Shown here: positions 6,493 through 14,527 of the stretch, one piece after another
Layout of the letters: the number at the start of each line of letters is the position of its first letter
How positions within the stretch are numbered: position 1 is the first letter of the stretch
NCBI GenBank assembly: GCA_021799555.1
Contig: JAJZAG010000021.1
Span: forward strand, 1 to 21,810
Reading direction: 5' to 3'
DNA length: 21,810 nt
Origin: Deltaproteobacteria bacterium
Lineage (GTDB): Bacteria; Desulfobacterota; Binatia; Binatales; Binataceae
Translations under genes and position numbers: made by a program
Notes under the pieces: generated by a model
What the model saw: only the letters and a program-made list of their open reading frames with translations
The model's database searches: none
Told to the model about the DNA's origin: nothing

Positions 6493-7428
6493 ATGGACCT
6501 TATAACTCTCGAGGCACAGAGCGAACGGGTTATTATCGCCCCGGAACTTGGATGCCAATGCCTGGGCTATCGAGTCGGATCGCTCGAGGTGATCGCGGCC
6601 GCATCGAGCGTCCAAGCCTTGCGCGAGCACCCGTTTCGCAGCGGAATCCCAATACTATTTCCGTGGCCGGGCAGGATTGCGAACGCGAGTTTCGAGTTCG
6701 GCGGACGCAAAGTGGTATTACCGGTCAACGAACCCGCCCGCGGCCACGCCATTCACGGACTAACCTGGAACTGCGCGTTTCAGGTGACTAAGCGCGGACC
6801 CTACTACGCCTTGATGGAGCTTGATTCGGCGTCGGACAAAAGTCTCTCGGCCGTTTGGCCCTATCCATTCGTGTTTGAGATCGATTATGAAGTCGGCGAT
6901 GGCCTGCGCATCAAGTTCCGGGTGCGCAACTTGGGAAAATCGGAAATGCCTTTCGGATTCGGAGCGCATCCTTACTTTACCGCTCCACTAGACAAAGCGG
7001 GCGCGCGCGATCGGTTGACTTTGCAGTTGGCGTCGGCGGCAGCGCGGTGGCCTCTCGATTCCGCCCTCATTCCCACCGGTGCACCAATCGCGCTTAGCGA
7101 CAAGTTTGATTTGCGCATGGCGCGTGAGCTGGGGAGCGAGACTTATGACGACGTTTTCCGGCTCGACACGGGCCGTGACCCCGCCGCGCCGTGCGCGCGG
7201 TTAGTCGACCCGTCGATGCGCCTTGCGGTCGAGGTGCGCGCTGACGCACCGTTTGAGGATTTCGTGATCTATGCTCCGCCCGGCAATCCGGTGGTCGCGA
7301 TGGAGCCGTACACGTGCGCGCCCGACGCGTTCAATCTTACCGGACGCGGCGTTGCCTCCGGGATGCGCACCCTTGCGCCCGGGGCGACGTTTGAAGCAGG
7401 TTTCGAGATTCGCATTGCCGCGCCGTGA
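6493..7428 (+). CDS. Aldose 1-epimerase (galactose mutarotase-like) family protein
   Basis: A 311-residue GalM-superfamily beta-sandwich enzyme that would interconvert alpha and beta anomers of a sugar in the cytoplasm. Motifs are FPWPGRIANASFEFGGR (56-72), HAIHGL (85-90) with the substrate-binding His, FGFGAHPYF (154-162) with the catalytic His159, DDVFRL (219-224), and VVAMEPYT (267-274) with the likely catalytic base Glu271. All key residues are present. The exact sugar cannot be told; family members act on galactose, glucose or hexose-6-phosphates. No galactose pathway gene is nearby. The ATG at 6493 has GAGG almost touching it, a poor spacing, but the N-terminus matches the family. It converges on the aminotransferase gene with 16 bases between stops. 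Confidence 0.92.
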   Translation: MDLITLEAQSERVIIAPELGCQCLGYRVGSLEVIAAASSVQALREHPFRSGIPILFPWPGRIANASFEFGGRKVVLPVNEPARGHAIHGLTWNCAFQVTKRGPYYALMELDSASDKSLSAVWPYPFVFEIDYEVGDGLRIKFRVRNLGKSEMPFGFGAHPYFTAPLDKAGARDRLTLQLASAAARWPLDSALIPTGAPIALSDKFDLRMARELGSETYDDVFRLDTGRDPAAPCARLVDPSMRLAVEVRADAPFEDFVIYAPPGNPVVAMEPYTCAPDAFNLTGRGVASGMRTLAPGATFEAGFEIRIAAP

Positions 7429-7444
7429 TTGCGGCTGCGGGGTC

Positions 7445-8641
7445 TCAATCGAGCTTCTTCAAGAGCTCAGAAATGCGATCGAATGCCGCGTTGAGATTTT
7501 CGCGCGATGCGGCATAAGAAATCCGCACGTGATCGGGGGCGCCGAAATCATTGCCGCCGACCATGGCGACTCTGGCCTCGTCTAGCGCGATGGCGGCGAA
7601 TGAGTCGCCATGTTCGATCTTGCGCCCGCGGAGGGTCTTACCGATCAGCCCGGAGATATTCGGGAAGGCATAGAACGCGCCGGGAGGGATGTGCGGCAGC
7701 CTAAATCCCGGCAGCGCGCGAACGCGATCGACGACTATCGAACGTCGCGCGCGAAACTCTTCGGCCATCGCGCGTACGTCATCCTGCGGGCCGGTCAGGG
7801 CCTCGATCGCGGCGTATTGCGTGATCGAGTTGGGGTTACCGCTATTCTGACCCTGAAGGCGCGCGGCCGCGGCGATCGCCTCTTTTGGGCCGGCGGCGAA
7901 ACCGATGCGCCATCCGGTCATCGCGTAGGTCTTCGACAGCGAATTAAACACGATACCCTTCGAACGCAGGCGCGGTTCAACGGTGAAAATGTGCGCGGGC
8001 AATCCGTCGTATGAAATATGTTCATACACGTCGTCGGATAGCACCCACATGTCAGCATCGAGCGCGACTTTGGCGATTTCGGCTAGATGGCTCGCGCTAT
8101 AAACGGCGCCGGTCGGATTTGACGGCGAGTTGAGGATGATTCCGCGCGTGCGCGGCGTGATCGCCTTCTTCAGCTCGTCGGGTCCGAGCAGGAACCCGTT
8201 GCCTTCGGGACATGGGACCAAAATCGGCACCGCGCCCGACAGACCAACAATCGCCGCCAGGCTGACCCAGGCCGGCGTCGGGATGATCACTTCATCGCCT
8301 TCGTCGAACAGCGCGGCGATGACGTTTGCCTCGGCCTGTTTGCATCCGGCGGTGGCCAGGATCTCTCCGATTTCGTAGTCGAGATGGTTATCGCGCCTGA
8401 GCTTCAGCGCGATGGCCTTCTTCAGGTCGGTAACCCCGCTGACGGTGGTGTACTTGGTGCGGCCTTCGTCAAGGGCGCGGCGAGCCGCGGCCTTGATTCG
8501 CTCGGGTGTGTCGAAATCCGGTTCGCCGGCCGCCAGCGAGATAACGTCGATGCCCTTTTCCTTCATTTCGGTGGCGCGCGCTTCGGCGGCCATCGTGGCA
8601 GAGGGTTTGAGCGCTGCGATTCTGCGGTTGAGCTTGATCAT
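7445..8641 (-). CDS. Pyridoxal-phosphate-dependent aminotransferase, aspartate aminotransferase type
   Basis: A fold-type I class I/II aminotransferase that moves the amino group of aspartate, or a similar amino acid, to 2-oxoglutarate. Motifs are AAGEPDFDTP (37-46), a PLP-phosphate loop (GCKQAEANV, 99-107), Trp125 that stacks on PLP, NSPSNPTG (171-178), SDDVYE (202-207; Asp203 and Tyr206), the Schiff-base lysine in SLSKTYAMTGWRIGF (Lys237) and a C-terminal VRISYA with the substrate-carboxylate Arg. Start choice: the ATG at 8641 gives the usual family start (MIKLNRRIAALKPS), but a GTG at 8680 has a better GGAG ribosome-binding site and would add 13 residues. The sequence resembles AspC/AspB of bacteria rather than ornithine or tyrosine enzymes; specificity is inferred. 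Confidence 0.94.
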   Translation of the reverse strand: MIKLNRRIAALKPSATMAAEARATEMKEKGIDVISLAAGEPDFDTPERIKAAARRALDEGRTKYTTVSGVTDLKKAIALKLRRDNHLDYEIGEILATAGCKQAEANVIAALFDEGDEVIIPTPAWVSLAAIVGLSGAVPILVPCPEGNGFLLGPDELKKAITPRTRGIILNSPSNPTGAVYSASHLAEIAKVALDADMWVLSDDVYEHISYDGLPAHIFTVEPRLRSKGIVFNSLSKTYAMTGWRIGFAAGPKEAIAAAARLQGQNSGNPNSITQYAAIEALTGPQDDVRAMAEEFRARRSIVVDRVRALPGFRLPHIPPGAFYAFPNISGLIGKTLRGRKIEHGDSFAAIALDEARVAMVGGNDFGAPDHVRISYAASRENLNAAFDRISELLKKLD

Positions 8642-8704
8642 GACTTTGTTTCGGACGAAAAGGGCGATGCGCAACTGCACCGTGGCTCCGCCGTATTGAT
8701 AACG

Positions 8705-8733
8705 ATTGTAGCGATCGCGCCGATGCGAAAGAA
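8705..8733 (-). promoter_or_regulatory. Possible promoter for the aminotransferase gene
   Basis: On the minus strand the -10 TACAAT (8710-8705; 5 of 6) lies 17 bases after TTCTTT, a poor -35. Transcription would start near 8698, about 18 bases before the alternative GTG start at 8680 and its GGAG site, or 57 bases before the ATG at 8641. Confidence 0.35.
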
Positions 8734-8767
8734 CGGCTTGCGAAAATTCGCGCCGCGGCGTCGCGGG

Positions 8768-9283
8768 CTAATCCACGCCGAGCTTTTTGCGCAGCCGGTT
8801 CATTACGGCTTCCGGCACCAGCTCCGGCACCCGTTTGCCGTAACCGGCGACCTCCTTGATCAGGCGCGACGCGCTAAAGAACAGGCTCGGGTTGGCGAAC
8901 AAAAATACTGTCTCAACGTTCGGATTCATCAGCCGGTTCATCTGCGCCATGTTCATTTCATAGTCGAAGTCCGTCACTGCGCGCAGACTGCGGATGATCG
9001 CGCGCGCGCCGATTCCCTGCGCGTAATCGACGACCGGACCGCTGAACTTGTCGACCCGCGCGCGCGGTTCGAGGTCGTGAATGACCGAGCGGATCATTTC
9101 GACGCGTTCGTCCGGATCGAACAGCGCGGCATCTTTGTGCGGATTGTAGGCGACCGCGACGATGACTTCGTCGAACAACAGCACGCTGCGCCGGATGACG
9201 TCAATATGGCCGTTGTGAATCGGATCAAACGTGCCCGGATATACCGCGATCGAGGTGACGTGTCCGGCAGGTTTACTCGCCAT
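8768..9283 (-). CDS. coaD: Pantetheine-phosphate adenylyltransferase
   Basis: This enzyme transfers AMP from ATP to 4'-phosphopantetheine, giving dephospho-CoA, the penultimate step of coenzyme A synthesis, in the cytoplasm. The 171 residues carry the nucleotidyltransferase motif YPGTFDPIHNGH (15-26), the stretch IIRSLRAVTDFDYEMNMAQM in the middle, and FFSASRLIKEVA near residue 137-148, where the family usually has an ISSS-type motif. It is about 9 residues longer at the N-terminus than typical CoaD; no internal start is better placed. It lies 9 bases downstream of rsmD on the same strand, the common rsmD-coaD pairing, and the two are almost certainly co-transcribed. Confidence 0.96.
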   Translation of the reverse strand: MASKPAGHVTSIAVYPGTFDPIHNGHIDVIRRSVLLFDEVIVAVAYNPHKDAALFDPDERVEMIRSVIHDLEPRARVDKFSGPVVDYAQGIGARAIIRSLRAVTDFDYEMNMAQMNRLMNPNVETVFLFANPSLFFSASRLIKEVAGYGKRVPELVPEAVMNRLRKKLGVD

Positions 9284-9292
9284 CGTAATCCA

Positions 9293-9874
9293 TCAACTCC
9301 CACATGGCGCCACGAAAGGTCGCCGGTAAAAGGCGATACGATGATCGCCCAGTTTTGCAACGTCCACTCGCTCGAAGCCTGCGGGAGCCCCGGGTGGCGC
9401 CGCGGCGCGTTTGGATTGTCCGACGACGATCCATCCGCCCGGCGCGGCAAGGTCGCGCGCTGCGATCCGCTCGAGCACGAGCCCGCTGATATCGTTCTTG
9501 AAGGGCGCATCGATGAAAATCAAGTTAAATCTGGCGCCTTCAGCGCCGAGTCCGTCGAGTGCGCGAAATACGTCGGCGTTGATGATCCGCGCTCGTGCGG
9601 ACACGCCAAGCGCCTTGAGGTTGTCCGCGATTACTCCGACCGCGGTGCGCGAAGAGTCGATAAGGGTCGCGTGCGCAGCACCGCGCGAGAACGCTTCGCA
9701 CGACAGCGAGCCGCTACCCGCGAAGATATCGAGGACGCCGATGCCACTGAAGTCGATCCTTACCTGCAGGCGCGAGAATATGGATTGGCGCGCCCGCGCC
9801 GAGGTCGGTCGAGTGGTAAGCCCGCGCGGCGCTTTAAGCCGCCGCCCGTGCGCCTGTCCTGCAATCACGCGCAT
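9293..9874 (-). CDS. rsmD: RsmD-family 16S rRNA (guanine966-N2)-methyltransferase, divergent
   Basis: A 193-residue Rossmann-fold methyltransferase of the RsmD family, which methylates G966 of 16S rRNA using S-adenosylmethionine. The N-terminus MRVIAGQAHGRRLKAPRGL and the SAM loop DIFAGSGSLS (49-58) identify it. The catalytic motif IV, normally DPPF/DPPY, reads DAPF (122-125). The PTSxxR segment has Ala where Asp is usual (PTSARARQ), and the usual Glu after motif IV (VVE type) reads VVGQS. These departures may alter or weaken activity. I chose the ATG at 9874 because it gives the exact family start; the frame is open to 9997 but that part is not RsmD-like. No strong ribosome-binding site is visible. 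coaD follows directly. Confidence 0.9.
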   Translation of the reverse strand: MRVIAGQAHGRRLKAPRGLTTRPTSARARQSIFSRLQVRIDFSGIGVLDIFAGSGSLSCEAFSRGAAHATLIDSSRTAVGVIADNLKALGVSARARIINADVFRALDGLGAEGARFNLIFIDAPFKNDISGLVLERIAARDLAAPGGWIVVGQSKRAAAPPGAPAGFERVDVAKLGDHRIAFYRRPFVAPCGS

Positions 9875-10072
9875 TGCGAACCGCGCCGGGAACTTGCGCA
9901 TCAGCCGCGTGCGTCGAATTAAACCTCGGCGGCGCTCGAATCCCGGATCGGCGCACGATAGATAACCCGTATCGTGTGCGCAGGGCAAGTTCGGCACTAA
10001 ATTCGCGCACGAGTCTTGCGCCTCTGGAAGGATTGCGGGATTTCAGCTAGTCATCATAAGATTCAGCGACGC

Positions 10073-10103
10073 TTGGACGCCGAGTCCTGTAAGGATTTGT
10101 AAT
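10073..10103 (+). promoter_or_regulatory. Possible promoter for the nuo operon abutting the nuoE start
   Basis: The -10 TGTAAT (10098-10103; 5 of 6) is preceded by a weak -35 TTGGAC (10073-10078) with a long 19-base spacer. A start 6-8 bases after this -10 would fall at about 10110, almost on the ATG at 10113, so the mRNA could be leaderless or nearly so. This agrees with the lack of a ribosome-binding site close to that ATG. Confidence 0.3.
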
Positions 10104-10112
10104 ACTACCGTC

Positions 10113-10613
10113 ATGTCTGTACCGGCTGAGCTTAAGTTTTCCGACGCGACGATGCGGGAATATCAGGAATTGCTGACCCATTACCCCACTCGGCGCGCCG
10201 CCCTGCTGCCCACCTTGTGGCTCGCGCAGCGCGATTTTGGATGGGTCGGCGAGGATATCCAGAGGTATGTGTCCGAGCTGATGGAGGTGCCCCTGTCGCA
10301 CGTCAGGGCGGTGGTGACTTTCTACCCGATGTTTCATCAGGAGCGAGTCGGTAAATTCCTCATCGATGTTTGCACGAATCTTTCGTGCCGGCTTCGAGGC
10401 GCCGACCGGATCGTGGATTGCATCCGCATCCGCCTTGGCATCGAGGTGGGCCAGACCACGCCGGATGGCAAGTTTACACTCGGCAGCGCCGAATGTCTGG
10501 CATCGTGCGGGACGGCGCCGATGCTTCAACTCAACCAGGACCGGTACTACGAAAACTTGACCGAAGAGAGCATCCTCGCGCTGCTCGACGAGCTAGCTGG
10601 CCGTGGCGATTGA
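10113..10613 (+). CDS. nuoE: NADH-quinone oxidoreductase subunit E (2Fe-2S, thioredoxin-like)
   Basis: The peripheral-arm subunit of complex I that carries the N1a [2Fe-2S] cluster beside NuoF. It has 166 residues: a helical N-terminal part with the ALLPTLWLAQRDFGW pattern (30-44), TFYPMF (69-74), then a thioredoxin-like domain with four cluster ligands, Cys87, Cys92, Cys128 and Cys132 (C-x4-C and C-x3-C). All ligands are intact. It is the first gene of the nuo operon and overlaps nuoH by 11 bases, although NuoE's partner genes nuoF and nuoG are missing from this position. No Shine-Dalgarno sequence lies close to the ATG; AAGGA at 10091-10095 is too far upstream. Confidence 0.95.
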   Translation: MSVPAELKFSDATMREYQELLTHYPTRRAALLPTLWLAQRDFGWVGEDIQRYVSELMEVPLSHVRAVVTFYPMFHQERVGKFLIDVCTNLSCRLRGADRIVDCIRIRLGIEVGQTTPDGKFTLGSAECLASCGTAPMLQLNQDRYYENLTEESILALLDELAGRGD

Positions 10614-11718
10614 ATTGATCGTTGGTGCAATCGAGGCAGTCCTGATGATCCTGATCGGGCTGCATCTGGCAATCTTTCTGCTCTATTTCGAGCGCAAGGG
10701 CAGCGCCCTGATCCAGGATCGGGTGGGCGCCAACCGGGCTTCGATTACGGGCCTGGGCAAGAAGTTCGGGATTCCGAATCTAGGGATCGTCAACACGCTG
10801 CTCGCTGATCCGATCAAACTCTTCACCAAGGAAGATTTCGTGCCGGCGGGCGCCGACCATTTTCTGCATACGCTGGCACCGTTCGTGGCGCTGTTTCCGG
10901 TCTTGATCACCTTCGTCGTGATTCCGTTTGGCGACACGATCACCATCGGTTCGCGGACCTTCGGCCTGCAGGCCGCAAACCTCAACGCAGCCGCGCTTTA
11001 CTTATTGGCGACAATTGGGATCGGCGTGTACGGCGTTGCGCTCGGAGGGTGGGCCTCGAACAACCGTTGGGCGCTCCTTGGTGGTATCCGGGCTACTGCA
11101 CAGATGATTTCGTACGAGATCGCGATGGGTCTTGCGATTATCGCGATTATCATGACCTACGGAACGCTTGATTTGCAGGAGATGGTGCGGATGCAGGGGG
11201 GCGTGTGGTTCGGATGGTTGCCGCGATGGGGGATATTCGTGGAACCGATCGCTTTCATCCTGCTTCTGACCGCCGGAATCGCGGAGTCCAAGCGCGTGCC
11301 GTTCGATCTGCCCGAAGGAGAATCCGAACTGATCCTGGGCTATATGATCGAATATTCCGGAGGCAAGCAGGCCGCTTTCATGCTGACTGATCTTGCCGAA
11401 CAGGCGCTAATCGCGATGCTGCTGGTGACGTTTTTCTTCGGCGGATGGCAGGTTCCGTGGCTTTACCGGGACGGCTTTCATCTGCCGGGGGGCCTGACGA
11501 TCGCGGTGGCTCCGCTGCTCGTTTCGATCGCCGGAATTGTGGCGTTCCTCGTCAAAGTCGTGATGGTGTGCATATTTATGGGCTTGATCCGATGGACGCT
11601 GCCGCGCTTCCGCTATGACCAGCTGATGAGGCTCGGGTGGAAAATTCTGGTGCCGCTTGGGCTGGCCAATATATTGATCACGGCGTTTGTCGTGGTCGTG
11701 AGCGGAGGCGCCCACTGA
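10603..11718 (+). CDS. nuoH: NADH-quinone oxidoreductase subunit H
   Basis: The membrane subunit at the junction of the two arms of complex I, forming much of the quinone chamber; about eight membrane helices. Visible signatures are ERKGSALIQDRVGANR (30-45), FTKEDFVPA (74-82), and ESKRVPFDLPEGESELILG (228-246) followed by YSGGKQAAF, rich in the acidic residues of the quinone site. At 371 residues it is longer than the roughly 325 of E. coli, partly through an extra stretch (46-66) between the first two helices, and the usual R-x-GPNR reads RVGANR. The start is a GTG at 10603 inside nuoE, implying translational coupling. nuoI, which normally follows, is absent. Confidence 0.96.
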   Translation: MAIELIVGAIEAVLMILIGLHLAIFLLYFERKGSALIQDRVGANRASITGLGKKFGIPNLGIVNTLLADPIKLFTKEDFVPAGADHFLHTLAPFVALFPVLITFVVIPFGDTITIGSRTFGLQAANLNAAALYLLATIGIGVYGVALGGWASNNRWALLGGIRATAQMISYEIAMGLAIIAIIMTYGTLDLQEMVRMQGGVWFGWLPRWGIFVEPIAFILLLTAGIAESKRVPFDLPEGESELILGYMIEYSGGKQAAFMLTDLAEQALIAMLLVTFFFGGWQVPWLYRDGFHLPGGLTIAVAPLLVSIAGIVAFLVKVVMVCIFMGLIRWTLPRFRYDQLMRLGWKILVPLGLANILITAFVVVVSGGAH

Positions 11719-11719
11719 C

Positions 11720-12271
11720 ATGCACACAGCGCTGTTCTGGTTTCTAGCCGCGGTTTCGGTGATCTCGGCGCTGGGTGTGGTCCTCCAGCGCAATCCAGTG
11801 CATTGCCTGCTCTCGCTGATCGTGACGCTCCTCGCGATCGCAGTGATGTTCATCGGGGAGGGCGCGATTGTGGTTGGCTTTTTGCAAGCAATCGTTTACG
11901 GCGGCGCTATCATGGTGCTGTTTCTATTCGTGATCTGGCTGCTTAACCTCGGCGTCGAGATTGGTCCGACCGGTCATATCGCGCTCAAGTTTTTTGGAAC
12001 GCTTGCGGTGGCCGCGATGACGGCGGAGCTGATGGCGTTCATGCTGCCGCCGCATCTGGAGGTCAAGTATGCCGGGCATGTGGCAGGATACGGTTCGATC
12101 GACAGCCTTTCGCAGAAATTGTTTTCCGAATATCTGGTCGCGTTCGAGGTCACGTCGGTGCTTCTTTTGGTCGCCGTGATTGGCGCGGTCGCGCTGGCGC
12201 GGCGGACCTCGGCTTCCGAAATCGCGCAAAACGCTGATGATTCCGCGCGTCGCGCGCAAGGAGCGTCGTGA
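11720..12271 (+). CDS. nuoJ: NADH-quinone oxidoreductase subunit J
   Basis: A membrane subunit of the complex I proton-translocating arm, 183 residues with five hydrophobic helices. The third helix carries the conserved IVYGGAIMVLFLFVIWL stretch (58-74, with Tyr60), the helix that switches conformation during turnover. The hydrophilic C-terminal end (about 163-183) is Ala/Ser/Arg-rich and not conserved in the family. It starts one base after the nuoH stop and ends overlapping the nuoK ATG by one base (TGATG). Confidence 0.95.
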   Translation: MHTALFWFLAAVSVISALGVVLQRNPVHCLLSLIVTLLAIAVMFIGEGAIVVGFLQAIVYGGAIMVLFLFVIWLLNLGVEIGPTGHIALKFFGTLAVAAMTAELMAFMLPPHLEVKYAGHVAGYGSIDSLSQKLFSEYLVAFEVTSVLLLVAVIGAVALARRTSASEIAQNADDSARRAQGAS

Positions 12272-12573
12272 TGGTGCCGCTTCCGCACCTGATGGCGCTC
12301 AGTGCCGCGATCTTCGCAATCGGCGTGCTGGGATTTCTGACCCGCAGGAATATTCTCGTGATGTTCATGTCGGTTGAGCTGATGCTCAACGCCGTCAACC
12401 TTGCGTTCGTCGCGCTGGGAAGCAGGCTTGGCACGATGGATGGACAGGTGATCGTGTTCTTTGTGATGACGGTTGCCGCGGCCGAGGCGACGGTCGGACT
12501 TGCAATTATCATTTCGATCTTCCGCGGCCGCGAAACCGTTCAGGCCGACGACCTGACGATGCTCAAATGGTGA
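12271..12573 (+). CDS. nuoK: NADH-quinone oxidoreductase subunit K
   Basis: A small membrane subunit (100 residues, three helices) homologous to MrpC/ND4L. The two buried glutamates needed for proton transfer are present at the same numbers as in E. coli: Glu36 in SVELMLNAVNL and Glu72 in AAAEATVGLAI. I chose the ATG at 12271 over the adjoining GTG at 12268 because AAGGAG at 12258-12263 is then at the ideal 7-base spacing. The ATG overlaps the nuoJ stop by one base, so translation is coupled. Confidence 0.96.
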   Translation: MVPLPHLMALSAAIFAIGVLGFLTRRNILVMFMSVELMLNAVNLAFVALGSRLGTMDGQVIVFFVMTVAAAEATVGLAIIISIFRGRETVQADDLTMLKW

Positions 12574-12604
12574 CGATGCCGGATTGGCGATTGGTGATGT
12601 ACCG

Positions 12605-14527
12605 ATGAACCTCGAGTCTTCAGCGCTGGCGCTAATTCTGCTTTTCCCCGCGCTTGGCGTGCTGTTCAATCTATTTCTAGGCGCGCGGATGGGTCGCAGG
12701 GCGGTGAACCTGGTCGGACCCGGCGTGATGTTTGGGGCGTTTGCGGCCGCGGGGTGGGCGTTTTTGCGGCTGCTAGCGTTGCCGCGCGGCGATGCGCTCG
12801 TGTTCACGCTCTGGCCATGGATCGAAGCGGGCCGGTTTCACGTCGAGTTCGCTTTGCGCGTCGATGCATTGTCGGGCGTGATGGTGATGGTCGTCACGGG
12901 AGTCGGAGCATTTATCCATTTGTATTCGATCGGGTATATGGCGCACGACGACGACTTCGCGCGCTTTTTTACTTACATGAACCTGTTTGCGCTCTCGATG
13001 CTGATCCTGGTGCTCGCCAACAATCTGCTGATGATGTTCGTCGGATGGGAAGGCGTCGGCTTGTGTTCGTACCTGCTGATAGCGTTTTGGTACACGAACC
13101 CACAATACGCATACAACGGGCGCAAAGCGTTCATCGTCAACCGGATCGGGGACGCCGGATTTATCCTCGGAATGGTGACGATAATCGCGGCACTCGCGCG
13201 GGGCGGCGTCTGGACGCTCGACTTTACGGTAATCCAGGCGCATGCGGGGCTTTTATCGACGGCCGTCGCCACGGCGGCGTGTATGCTCCTGTTCTTGGGT
13301 GCGACCGGCAAATCGGCTCAGATTCCGCTCTATGTCTGGCTGCCGGACGCGATGGTCGGCCCCACACCAGTCAGTGCGCTGATCCACGCGGCCACGATGG
13401 TGACCGCCGGCGTGTACATGGTCGCACGGCTCAATTTTCTATTCATGCTCGCACCTGACGCGATGACGGTCGTCGCGACGGTCGGCGCGCTGACCGCATT
13501 TTTCGCGGGCACAATCGCAATTGTCCAACCGGACATCAAAAAGGTTCTCGCCTACTCGACCATCAGCCAACTCGGCTACATGTTCCTGGGCGTCGGATCG
13601 GGCGCCTTCGCGGCCGGGATTTTCCACGTGATGACTCACGCGTTTTTCAAGGGACTCCTGTTCCTGTGCGCTGGGTCGGTAATTCATGCGCTGGGCGGCG
13701 AACAGGACATGAACAAGATGGGCGCGCTCAGAAAGCACCTGCCGGTCACTTACTGGACGATGCTCATCGCGACGCTGGCGATCACCGCGGTTCCAGGCTT
13801 CGCCGGCTATTTCTCTAAGGACCTGATCCTCGAGGGCGCGTACGAGTCGGGTCACGTGTGGCTGTGGTTGCTGGGCGTCCTGACCGCCGGAGTGACCGGC
13901 TTCTATATGTTTCGGCTGATCTTCATGACATTTTTTGGCGAGTCACGGGTCGAAGCGGGAAAATTGCACCATATCCACGAATCTCCCGCCTCGATGACGG
14001 TTCCACTCGTCGTGCTGGCGATCGCGTCAACGGTAGGTGGATGGGTAGGCCTGCCCAAGGGGCTATTGTGGGGCGACGCGTTCGCGCGATTTCTCTCGCC
14101 GGTCGTCGGCCGATTTCATCCCGCGATCGAAGCGTCGGCGCTGGGGCTTTCGGTATTCGCGACGATTGTCGGGTTGCTCGGAATCGCGCTCGCCTACGTG
14201 TGCTACATCCAGATGCCGGGCTTGCCGGCGATAATCGCGTGGCGCGCGAAGGCGCTCTACGGGTTGTTGATGGAGAAGTATTACATAGACGAGTTCTACA
14301 ATCTGATCGTCACCCGTCCGCTGTTCTTCGTGTCTGACGTAATACTTAATCGCTGGGTTGATCGCTTTGCGATCGACGGCGCGGTTAACGACACCGGTAT
14401 AAGTGTACAGGCGACAAGCCAGCTTGCGCGCCGCACAGAAAGCGGCAACGTCCAGCATTACGCATTCGTTTATTTGCTCGGAGCGATCGGCGTGGTGGCT
14501 TGGTCCCTGTACCTGGTGAGGAAGTAA
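12605..14527 (+). CDS. nuoL: NADH-quinone oxidoreductase subunit L
   Basis: The distal antiporter-like subunit of complex I, 640 residues with about 16 membrane helices and the long lateral amphipathic helix near the C-terminus. Key proton-path residues are visible: Glu149 in MMFVGWEGVGLCSYLL, Lys236 in LGATGKSAQIPLYVWLPDAM, and a HAFFKGLLFL segment with the central lysine in the second half. The ATG at 12605 (MNLESSALAL) gives the family N-terminus; a TTG at 12584 is a weaker alternative. It begins 31 bases after nuoK, the largest gap in the operon, and its stop overlaps the nuoM start (TAATG). Confidence 0.96.
   Translation: MNLESSALALILLFPALGVLFNLFLGARMGRRAVNLVGPGVMFGAFAAAGWAFLRLLALPRGDALVFTLWPWIEAGRFHVEFALRVDALSGVMVMVVTGVGAFIHLYSIGYMAHDDDFARFFTYMNLFALSMLILVLANNLLMMFVGWEGVGLCSYLLIAFWYTNPQYAYNGRKAFIVNRIGDAGFILGMVTIIAALARGGVWTLDFTVIQAHAGLLSTAVATAACMLLFLGATGKSAQIPLYVWLPDAMVGPTPVSALIHAATMVTAGVYMVARLNFLFMLAPDAMTVVATVGALTAFFAGTIAIVQPDIKKVLAYSTISQLGYMFLGVGSGAFAAGIFHVMTHAFFKGLLFLCAGSVIHALGGEQDMNKMGALRKHLPVTYWTMLIATLAITAVPGFAGYFSKDLILEGAYESGHVWLWLLGVLTAGVTGFYMFRLIFMTFFGESRVEAGKLHHIHESPASMTVPLVVLAIASTVGGWVGLPKGLLWGDAFARFLSPVVGRFHPAIEASALGLSVFATIVGLLGIALAYVCYIQMPGLPAIIAWRAKALYGLLMEKYYIDEFYNLIVTRPLFFVSDVILNRWVDRFAIDGAVNDTGISVQATSQLARRTESGNVQHYAFVYLLGAIGVVAWSLYLVRK

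Noticed and set aside
8384..9922. A plus-strand open frame of 512 codons, one of the longest in the window
   Set aside because: It lies antisense to the aminotransferase, coaD and rsmD, all of which have clear family motifs on the minus strand. Its translation is rich in Arg, Asp and His, as expected from the complement of GC-rich codons.
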